Below are positions 5,413-10,405 of a stretch of 10,405 bases of DNA, piece by piece. The stretch is from an uncultured Clostridia bacterium (GTDB taxonomy: Bacteria; Bacillota; Clostridia; Oscillospirales; Acutalibacteraceae). Positions within the stretch are counted from its first letter, which is position 1. The number at the start of each line of letters is the position of its first letter. Below the pieces are notes generated by a model, which ran no database searches, had not been told where the DNA came from, and saw only the letters and a list, made by a program, of their open reading frames with translations. The stretch covers positions 1 to 10,405 of the forward strand of contig CAMUZD010000030.1 of NCBI GenBank assembly GCA_947165115.1. Reading direction: 5' to 3'. The translations under genes and the position numbers were made by a program.

Positions 5413-5447
5413 TTCATCCCTCGATGAACTTCTCTTTTTTCACCTCC
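5413..5447 (-). other. Strong SD-like sequence without a start codon, plus small hairpin
   Basis: On the minus strand GGAGGTG (5447-5441) matches the anti-Shine-Dalgarno sequence closely, yet no ATG, GTG or TTG stands at a proper distance. The first ATG (5417) is 25 bases away. Between them lies a 6-bp hairpin TTCATC/GATGAA (5428-5423 with 5418-5413), whose stem covers that ATG. A 50-codon frame opens there and ends at 5265, but its product has no coding character. A leader peptide, a decoy ribosome site or chance are all possible. Confidence 0.35.
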
Positions 5448-5504
5448 GTTGTAATATGTTGTATGAAACACGTAGAGATAATACTCTATGTTGTATTCAT
5501 CTTA

Positions 5505-5532
5505 ATTTAACACACATTTTTCAAAAAATCAA
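5505..5532 (-). promoter_or_regulatory. Predicted promoter of the zinc-finger gene
   Basis: On the minus strand TTGATT (5532-5527), a 16-base spacer and TTAAAT (5510-5505) give 4/6 and 4/6-5/6 matches. A start near 5498 would leave a leader of about 270 bases. Just after the start, TAGAG/CTCTA (5473-5477 with 5484-5488) can form a small 5' hairpin. The promoter lies outside the right inverted repeat. Confidence 0.45.
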
Positions 5533-5697
5533 GTATTATTTTTATTTTTTTCACATTTTTTTCACTTTATAATCACTTTTATTTTTTTACATTATAGATT
5601 ATTGGAGAATTATCTGCCCTGCAGGCGTAAAATGCTCCAGCCGGTCTTGATTCCGGCGGCGGTTTATGATATCTTAAATCAGAGGTAAGGTGAGGAT
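5533..5697. other. AT-rich divergent intergenic region
   Basis: This is the shared upstream region of the zinc-finger gene (minus) and the alkyltransferase-like gene (plus). It holds runs of T and a near-direct repeat: TTTTATTTTTTTCACATT (5540-5557) recurs without the C at 5577-5593. A perfect TATAAT at 5568-5573 on the plus strand lacks a clear -35 box. GCCGG (5640-5644) and CCGGC (5653-5657) can form a short stem just before the alkyltransferase-like gene. No gene or RNA is seen in it. Confidence 0.5.
5647..5675 (+). promoter_or_regulatory. Possible promoter of the alkyltransferase-like/thiN pair
   Basis: TTGATT (5647-5652), a 17-base spacer and TATCTT (5670-5675) fit a vegetative promoter with about 4/6 matches each. 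The start would be near 5682, leaving a leader of only about 16 bases, which is tight for the AGGTAAGGTGAGG ribosome site. The TATAAT at 5568-5573 is an alternative with a longer leader. Confidence 0.35.
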
Positions 5698-6009
5698 ATG
5701 AAATATGATGATATATATGAGGCGGTGAAGCTCATACCGCGCGGAAAGGTCGCAACCTACGGGCAGATTGCAGCTCTGGCAGGCAATCCGAAAGGCGCGC
5801 GGGCTGTCGGCAACGCTCTTCATAAGAATCCCTCGCCCGACACAGTCCCCTGCTACAGAGTTGTCAATTCTCAGGGAAAGCTTTCGGGCAGATTCGCATT
5901 CGGCGGGCCGGAGATCCAGAAGGAACTGCTCGAAAACGACGGAATAGAAGTAATAGATTACACGGTGGATATAATAAAATACCTTGCGGATTTCACAAAG
6001 GATGAATGA
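5698..6009 (+). CDS. Alkyltransferase-like (MGMT-family) DNA-binding protein with PCYR active-site motif
   Basis: At 103 residues this is only the C-terminal winged-helix domain of O6-alkylguanine-DNA alkyltransferases, the size of ATL/Atl1-type proteins. Such proteins bind O6-alkylguanine lesions in DNA and can flag them for nucleotide excision repair. VATYGQIAALAGNPKGARAVGNAL (18-41) is the family's helix-turn-helix with Tyr21 and the arginine finger Arg35. The active-site motif is PCYRVV (51-56): Cys52 is kept, but the usual His of PCHRV is Tyr53. ATLs proper have PWHR, so this protein is intermediate, and methyl transfer cannot be assumed. FAFGGPEIQKELLENDGI (67-83) is also typical. ATG 5698 follows AGGTAAGGTGAGG. 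The stop TGA (6007-6009) is one base before the ATG of thiN, so the two are probably co-translated. Confidence 0.85.
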   Translation: MKYDDIYEAVKLIPRGKVATYGQIAALAGNPKGARAVGNALHKNPSPDTVPCYRVVNSQGKLSGRFAFGGPEIQKELLENDGIEVIDYTVDIIKYLADFTKDE

Positions 6010-6010
6010 A

Positions 6011-6634
6011 ATGAAAAGATGTGTGATTGTCGGCGGCGCCGATATAAATAAAGCTGAACGGATCAGGGAGATGATTGAGCCCGGGGATTTTGTCATTTAC
6101 TGCGACTGCGGGCTCAGACACAGGGAGGCGCTCGGAATCGAGCCTGATCTGATAATCGGAGATTTCGATTCCTGGCAAAAACCCGAAACGGATACTGAAA
6201 CGATTGTTCTGCCGGTTATCAAAGACGATACCGATACGGTATATGCAGTCAAAGAGGCGGTGAAACGCGGATATGATGAATTCCTGCTCATCGGCGTTTT
6301 CGGCGGGCGGCTCGATCACACTCTCGGGAATCTGTCAATCCTGCTTAATCTTTTCAAACAGGGCAAAAAAGCAACGGCGGTCGATGATTATTCAATCATT
6401 ACGGTTGTCGGCAAAGAACCGCAACACATAGGCAGTGAATATGCTTTCTTTTCACTGCTTGCGATTGACGGCGAAGCAAAGGGCGTTACGATAAAAGGAG
6501 CAAAATATCCGCTTGAAAACGCAGTCATCACTCCGGATTTTCCGCTCGGCGTCAGCAATGAGGTTCTGCCGGGAAAGACAGCGGAAGTTTCGGTAAAAGA
6601 GGGCAGTCTGATACTGATTAAAGATTATCGGTAA
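6011..6634 (+). CDS. thiN: Thiamine diphosphokinase (thiamine pyrophosphokinase)
   Basis: This cytoplasmic enzyme transfers pyrophosphate from ATP to thiamine to make thiamine diphosphate, allowing salvaged thiamine to be used directly. It has 207 residues, normal for the Firmicutes form. Catalytic-domain motifs are GDFDS (50-54), DDTD (72-75) and GGRLDHTLGN (98-107). The C-terminal thiamine-binding beta domain has YAFFSLLAIDGEAKGVTIKG (144-163), PLENA and VSNE (181-184). ATG 6011 is chosen because AAAGG (5997-6001) lies 9 bases before it; ATG 6002 would touch that site, and the TTG at 5984 has no RBS. It follows the alkyltransferase-like stop by one base (TGA-A-ATG), a translational coupling arrangement. 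No TPP riboswitch was seen upstream. The shared operon with a DNA-repair-type gene has no clear functional logic. Confidence 0.93.
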   Translation: MKRCVIVGGADINKAERIREMIEPGDFVIYCDCGLRHREALGIEPDLIIGDFDSWQKPETDTETIVLPVIKDDTDTVYAVKEAVKRGYDEFLLIGVFGGRLDHTLGNLSILLNLFKQGKKATAVDDYSIITVVGKEPQHIGSEYAFFSLLAIDGEAKGVTIKGAKYPLENAVITPDFPLGVSNEVLPGKTAEVSVKEGSLILIKDYR

Positions 6635-6641
6635 TCTTCAA

Positions 6642-6670
6642 GGGGCATTCTTCGGGATGCTCCGCTTTTT
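6642..6670 (+). terminator. Intrinsic terminator with UUCG tetraloop after thiN
   Basis: A 9-bp stem, two pairs of it G-U, closes on a C-TTCG-G loop (6650-6655), an exceptionally stable RNA tetraloop. The arms are 6642-6650 and 6655-6663, followed by GC and five T (6666-6670). It lies 8 bases after the thiN stop. Confidence 0.85.
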
Positions 6671-6778
6671 ATGTTACACAATATATGGTGTTGCAAAATT
6701 ATAAAATCTGTATTTTTACCATAAATATACGATTTTTTTAAATTTTGTAATACTCTGTTAATATTTATATTTTACTAT

Positions 6779-6784
6779 TATAAT
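6779..6784 (+). promoter_or_regulatory. Predicted -10 box of the acyl ligase gene
   Basis: A perfect TATAAT lies 43 bases before the ATG at 6827. At the -35 distance the best sequence is TGTTAA (6756-6761), a poor match, so an activator or a different factor may be needed, or the AT-rich upstream DNA may compensate. Transcription would start near 6791. The rest of the 6671-6778 gap is AT-rich and shows nothing else. Confidence 0.45.
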
Positions 6785-6826
6785 GTATTTTTATGTGTAC
6801 CCAGAATAATTAATCCGGAGATAAAA

Positions 6827-8578
6827 ATGGAAGCATTCTATAAAGTCAGAGAATTCAATACGATAAGAGAACTTATCGACATGAGCGCCGAAGAATTTGC
6901 CTGGCGCCCTGCGTTTGAAATCAAAAAGAACAATCAGCATTATAATATAAATTACAGAGATTACAGGGAAGATTTAAATGCGTTCTGTTCGGCCGCAATC
7001 TATTACGGGCTTGACGGCGGCGCTGTCGGTGTATGCTCTGATAACCGCTATGAGTATGCCGCGACCTATGTCGGCACTATACTTGCCGGCGGAGTTATCG
7101 TGCCTACGGATAAAGAGCTGCATGAGGACGATATAGTCGGAATCTTCGAAACATCGGAGATAAAATTCTTCTTCTGCGATAAGAAATTTCTCTCAGTCTT
7201 CAATATTGACAGAATTCCGGATGTAAAAGTTATATGCTACGATTCTGAAGCGGCAGACGGCGGCAGAATCATGAGCTGGGAAGATTTTATGACCCGCGGC
7301 AGACGGTTGAATAAAGTCGGCAAAGAGCTCTATAAAACCGTAAACCATGATCCCGAGAAGCTCTGCACCCTGCTCTTCACCTCCGGCACAATGTGCGCTC
7401 AGAAGGGCGTGATGCTCTGCCAGCGCAATTTCGTCTCCGAAATGAAGGCGGCAATGGGAGTCCTCCGAATCTATCCGCAGGATTGCGGAATATCACTGCT
7501 CCCGATTCATCATACCTTTGAAAGCTCAATCATTCTTTTCTTCGCACCCTACTGCGGAGCTAAAGTAACATTCTGCGACGGCTTCAAATATGTGCTTCGC
7601 AATATGAAGGAATTCAACCCGACCATATTCGTCGCGGTGCCGATGGTGCTTGAAATCGTTCATAAAAGAATCATGAAGCAGATTCAGGCCAAAAAAAACG
7701 GCGAAGCGAAGTTCAGAATCGGCAAGGCACTCTGTAAAGGAGCAGACAAGGTCCATATAGACCTCAAGAAGGTATTCTTCAAAGAGATACAGGAAGCCTT
7801 CGGCGGACGTATGCGTATGATAATCTGCGGCGGTGCTCCGATAGATCCGCAGATTATTAAGGATTTTGACGCCTTCGGAATCCAGGTTGTTTACGGCTAC
7901 GGACTCACCGAATGCGCTCCCCTGGCAATAATAAACCACGACAGATGCAGGACCACCGATTCAATCGGTGAGCCGCTTCCCGGAATAGATATAAAGATAG
8001 TTGACCCCGATGAAAACGGCGCAGGCGAGCTCTGTGTCCGCGGCGGAAATGTTATGCTCGGCTACTATAAAGACGAGGAGGCAACCGCCGAAGTAATAGA
8101 CAAGGAAGGTTTCCTGCATACAGGCGATATCGGCTACTGCGATAAAAAAGGCCGCTATCATATCACCGGCAGGCGCAAGAGCGTTATAGTTACCTCAAAC
8201 GGCAAGAATATCTTCCCCGAGGAGCTTGAATATCTGCTCGACAAAAACGCATTTATCAACGCGAGCATGGTTGAGGGCGTCGGGAAGAATGAGGATCCGA
8301 CAGTCACGGCGCAGATTTATCCCGATTATGAAGAGATAGCGGGCTTTCTCGATAAAGAACCAACCGAGCAGGAAGTTGTGGCGCTTATCAAAAAAGCGGT
8401 CGAGGCAGTCAACGCGAGAGTCCCCGATTTCAAGAAGATACGCAAATTCATAATCCGCACGGATGATTTCGAGCGCACGACGGCTCAGAAAATCAAGCGC
8501 GGCGCAAACACTCTGAATAAAAAGATTGCCGAAAAGAAAAATAGGGAAAAGGATAAAAAAGGCAAAAAAAATAATTGA
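6827..8578 (+). CDS. AMP-forming acyl-CoA synthetase/ligase (long-chain type) with divergent ATP loop
   Basis: This member of the adenylate-forming (ANL) superfamily activates a carboxylic acid as acyl-AMP, most likely a fatty acid for CoA or a carrier. It has 583 residues; ATG 6827 follows CCGGAG by 6 bases. Motifs in order: P-loop FTSGTMCAQKGV (184-195), where the usual TGxP is MCAQ but Thr188 and Lys193 remain; ICGGAPID (332-339); YGYGLTE (356-362); GEPLPG (381-386); HTGDIGY (431-437, Asp434); ITGRRKSVIV (446-455); SNGKNIFPEELE (457-468). RTTAQKIKR (550-558) carries the catalytic Lys555 of the C-terminal domain. No membrane segment is seen. The tail (564-583) is a run of Lys/Glu/Asn. Substrate cannot be told from sequence. 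It stands alone between two terminators, so context gives no help. Confidence 0.9.
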   Translation: MEAFYKVREFNTIRELIDMSAEEFAWRPAFEIKKNNQHYNINYRDYREDLNAFCSAAIYYGLDGGAVGVCSDNRYEYAATYVGTILAGGVIVPTDKELHEDDIVGIFETSEIKFFFCDKKFLSVFNIDRIPDVKVICYDSEAADGGRIMSWEDFMTRGRRLNKVGKELYKTVNHDPEKLCTLLFTSGTMCAQKGVMLCQRNFVSEMKAAMGVLRIYPQDCGISLLPIHHTFESSIILFFAPYCGAKVTFCDGFKYVLRNMKEFNPTIFVAVPMVLEIVHKRIMKQIQAKKNGEAKFRIGKALCKGADKVHIDLKKVFFKEIQEAFGGRMRMIICGGAPIDPQIIKDFDAFGIQVVYGYGLTECAPLAIINHDRCRTTDSIGEPLPGIDIKIVDPDENGAGELCVRGGNVMLGYYKDEEATAEVIDKEGFLHTGDIGYCDKKGRYHITGRRKSVIVTSNGKNIFPEELEYLLDKNAFINASMVEGVGKNEDPTVTAQIYPDYEEIAGFLDKEPTEQEVVALIKKAVEAVNARVPDFKKIRKFIIRTDDFERTTAQKIKRGANTLNKKIAEKKNREKDKKGKKNN

Positions 8579-8579
8579 G

Positions 8580-8603
8580 AAGAGCACCCAAACGGGTGCT
8601 CTT
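8580..8603. terminator. Bidirectional intrinsic terminator between converging genes
   Basis: AAGAGCACCC (8580-8589) and GGGTGCTCTT (8594-8603) form a perfect 10-bp stem with an AAAC loop. On the plus strand it is followed by TATTATTTT, on the minus strand by CTCAATT. It lies directly after the acyl ligase stop and within 3 bases of the HAD gene stop, so it probably ends both transcripts. Confidence 0.85.
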
Positions 8604-8605
8604 TA

Positions 8606-9355
8606 TTATTTTCCTAAAATCTTATATATTCCCTCGGCTACTCCCCCGTCGGCGGCATAGCATGTAACAATATCGGCAATTCGCTTAACTTCATCGGGTG
8701 CATTACCCATAACAACCGCTTTGCCCGCGCATTCGAGCATTTCAATATCATTGATGCTGTCGCCGACCGCGACGCTGTATTTCATATCTATACCGAGATA
8801 ATCCATTGTCTTTTGAATTCCGGTTGCCTTGGTATTGCCCTTCACGCAGAATTCCGCATAATTCTTATGCTGATAGAATGTATATTTCTTGCCGAGCTTC
8901 TTCTGCTCTTCGGCGGTAAGAATATGGGGAACAAAGAATTTCGGAATATGGCGGTCGGGATATCTTTTTATTAGCTCCGCTCCCGATGATATTTTAACGG
9001 GAAAAAGATCCGTCTCCGCCTCGTTTGAAATCGAGACATCCTCGCCCTCGACATGGACTATCCTGCCGCTTTTATTGAAATAATCAAATATTTCAGCGGC
9101 CTCGGTGACGGAAAACGAAACGCCGTAAATCTGCCTGCCTGCGCAGATAATGTTGCAACCCATCGATGTCACAAAACCGTCGAATTTCAGGCTGCGCACC
9201 TTTGGCGGTATAATAAAAGATGAGCGTGCCGTGTTGATAAACACCAGGTGGCCGAGACTGCGGGCATAGGATATCGCCTGCCGGTTTTTGCGGCAGATGA
9301 TATTGTTATTCAGAAGTGTCCCGTCAATGTCGAGAAAGAAAACGTATTTTTTCAT
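8606..9355 (-). CDS. Cof-type HAD-IIB family phosphatase
   Basis: This is a cytoplasmic haloacid-dehalogenase-superfamily hydrolase, usually acting on sugar phosphates, nucleotides or cofactor phosphates. At 249 residues it is slightly shorter than the usual ~265-280. Motif I is FLDIDGTL (7-14; nucleophile Asp9, acid/base Asp11). Motif II is the Thr of INTAR (40-44). Motif III is Lys176 in KGNTKATGI, and motif IV is GDSINDIEML (198-207, Asp199 and Asp203). The middle (about 80-165) is the C2 cap that sets substrate choice. VVMGNAPDEVK is the common Cof ending. ATG 9355 follows GCGGAG by about 9 bases. The substrate is unknown. It lies 79 bases downstream of an unrecognised gene on the same strand and may share its transcript. 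Confidence 0.92.
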   Translation of the reverse strand: MKKYVFFLDIDGTLLNNNIICRKNRQAISYARSLGHLVFINTARSSFIIPPKVRSLKFDGFVTSMGCNIICAGRQIYGVSFSVTEAAEIFDYFNKSGRIVHVEGEDVSISNEAETDLFPVKISSGAELIKRYPDRHIPKFFVPHILTAEEQKKLGKKYTFYQHKNYAEFCVKGNTKATGIQKTMDYLGIDMKYSVAVGDSINDIEMLECAGKAVVMGNAPDEVKRIADIVTCYAADGGVAEGIYKILGK

Positions 9356-9381
9356 TGTTTATGCTCCGCATAGCGTTGTGG

Positions 9382-9433
9382 CAGAGTTCCGAAGTCGTCG
9401 CCCCATACGGATTGAATTCTACTCCGAACTCTG
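9382..9433 (-). other. Long hairpin between the partial gene and the HAD gene
   Basis: On the minus strand CAGAGTTC-GGAGT (9433-9421) pairs with ACTTC-G-GAACTCTG (9395-9382): 13 pairs including one G-U, with one bulged G and a 25-base loop. It begins right after the stop codon at 9435. No U-tract follows (CCACAACGC), so it is not a standard terminator. It may be a processing or stabilising hairpin between two genes of one transcript. Confidence 0.5.
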
Positions 9434-9434
9434 T

Positions 9435-10405
9435 TTATCCCATAACATCGGTGACATAAATCGTATAGTCACCAAGATCATCTGAATACTTGTATTCCCC
9501 TGTCCAGTTCTTATTGAAATAGAGATTTGTCATCTTGTAGCAGACCGGATAAAGCTCCATATTATCGGGAACTTCATAGGTCTTGCTGAAATTGATGATT
9601 TCCATATTCTCATCGTGAAGCTCTGCAACAACTCTGACCTTGCGGAAAGGTCTGTCGAAGCTGTCAAACAGGCCGTAATCGTCAACCTTCACGCCATACT
9701 GATAGACATTTGAATTCTCGTATTCGGTGCCCTGCATCCAAGTGATTTTTCTCAGAGCAAGGGAGCCTTTGTCAATCTCAAATTTCACGGGGATAATATC
9801 CTCATCATCCTCGGTGTAGCTGTAATCATAAATCATATCGAATGTATATGTTTCGCCGGTGTCGACAACATTTGAAATCGAGCCGTAGTCAATCGCCTGG
9901 GAAATGCGGGTATCAATGCCGTATTCATCCACGGAGTCGGGATAGAGCGAAATGAATTCCGTTGAGGTAAGATAAGTCTTTTCGGGGTTATCCTCAAAGT
10001 GGCAGAGCGAGAATTCACGCCCGCCGTAGAAGCCGTAATATGAAGCGCCATAAGGAAGGTCGGCATCATCGTTGCGGCTCGCCATACACATCTCGCCGTT
10101 TTTCATAAAGTAGTTATTTACCGAAAATTCCTCGCCGTTGAAATAACAATGAACCTGAATTGTTTTATACAAATCAAGCAGATGGCTCAGCGAGTTTGCA
10201 TCGATAAGATCCTGAACCGTGAAATTTGCTTCGGTTTCAGCGGCCGTCTGCACGGGCGGCAGCTCCATATTTTTGAGCACATAAGGAAATTCGCCGCCTA
10301 TTGCCTCATCCTTTTCGAAGCCGAATACATAGGTCTCTTTTTCATTATCCTCATTGGTGAAAACAACCTTGACATAGGTGCCGTCGATTACGGATAATTC
10401 GGGCT
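9435..10405 (-). CDS. Unrecognised protein, 5' end outside the window
   Basis: The frame is open to base 10405, so about 322 C-terminal residues are visible and the true start lies outside. The GTG at 10280 is not a credible start: reading continues upstream without a stop (VIDGTYVKVVF, YVFGFEKDEA) and no RBS precedes it. I recognise no family. The text is acidic, rich in Tyr and beta-strand-like alternation, with few Lys and no membrane segment in the visible part. A stretch NFTVQDLIDANSLSHLLDLY, followed by a long beta-rich region with Tyr-rich and acidic loops, resembles exported, LolA-like beta-sheet proteins of Clostridia in style only. The visible N-terminal text (DGTYVKVVFTNEDNEKETYVF) resembles the C-terminal text (TGEYKYSDDLGDYTIYV), hinting at repeated units. 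An exported or lipoprotein nature would have to be read from the missing start. Confidence 0.7.
   Translation of the reverse strand, partial: PELSVIDGTYVKVVFTNEDNEKETYVFGFEKDEAIGGEFPYVLKNMELPPVQTAAETEANFTVQDLIDANSLSHLLDLYKTIQVHCYFNGEEFSVNNYFMKNGEMCMASRNDDADLPYGASYYGFYGGREFSLCHFEDNPEKTYLTSTEFISLYPDSVDEYGIDTRISQAIDYGSISNVVDTGETYTFDMIYDYSYTEDDEDIIPVKFEIDKGSLALRKITWMQGTEYENSNVYQYGVKVDDYGLFDSFDRPFRKVRVVAELHDENMEIINFSKTYEVPDNMELYPVCYKMTNLYFNKNWTGEYKYSDDLGDYTIYVTDVMG

Noticed and set aside
5265..5471. Frame of 68 codons in the zinc-finger leader, starting at GTG 5471
   Set aside because: The start has no proper ribosome site, the product lacks coding character, and its text runs through the inverted repeat and the 22-bp palindrome. 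The shorter 50-codon start at 5417 is only 25 bases from the SD-like site and is masked by a hairpin.
5225..5500. Long structured leader as a known riboswitch
   Set aside because: The hairpins do not match the conserved cores of riboswitch classes I know (TPP, cobalamin, SAM, glycine, c-di-GMP and others). Only generic structure can be claimed.
5600..5697. TPP riboswitch before the alkyltransferase-like/thiN pair
   Set aside because: No CUGAGA or GGAACC-type core is present in the short region upstream, so control by thiamine diphosphate is not supported.

Overview
The window looks like a chromosomal stretch from a low-to-moderate GC Gram-positive Clostridia bacterium, most like the Ruminococcaceae/Oscillospiraceae. 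The reasons are strong GGAGG-type ribosome binding sites, TTGACA/TATAAT-type promoters in AT-rich gaps, a BspA-like surface protein with CxxC repeats, short ~100-residue and ~207-residue Firmicutes forms of an alkyltransferase-like protein and of thiamine diphosphokinase, and a Gram-positive type IV pilus ATPase. The assignment is inferred from protein style; no rRNA or tRNA is present.

Layout. (1) 1-1118, minus strand: pilT (GTG start), followed 62 bases later by an RBS and ATG at the window edge, so it is the upstream part of a pilus operon. (2) 1119-1497: PilT promoter and leader, AT-rich inverted repeats, and the terminator of the next gene. (3) 1498-4101, minus: a secreted 867-residue leucine-rich-repeat surface protein with four CxxC repeats, driven by a near-consensus promoter. 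(4) 4283-5532, minus: a secreted, membrane- or wall-anchored 279-residue protein carrying three C2H2 zinc-finger-like units. It sits between two 30-base inverted repeats and has a long structured leader. (5) 5647-6670, plus: an alkyltransferase-like protein and thiamine diphosphokinase, translationally coupled, closed by a UUCG-loop terminator. (6) 6827-8603, plus: a 583-residue AMP-forming acyl ligase with a divergent ATP loop. (7) 8606-10405, minus: a Cof-type HAD phosphatase and, upstream of it, the 3' part of an unrecognised gene that runs off the window. A bidirectional terminator separates blocks 6 and 7.

How it fits together. The housekeeping genes (thiN, alkyltransferase-like, HAD, ligase) have no evident joint pathway. 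The left half is about the cell surface: pilus retraction, a large LRR surface protein and an anchored zinc-finger protein, each with its own promoter.

The most interesting region is the zinc-finger gene cassette (4315-5394). Its flanking 30-base repeats would pair without interruption in the minus-strand mRNA, because all four differences become G-U pairs. Its promoter lies outside the repeats, and a strong terminator inside the left repeat works only on the opposite strand. This layout could be an mRNA whose two ends pair, a phase-variable invertible cassette, or a site making a small antisense RNA. These alternatives are set out separately below.
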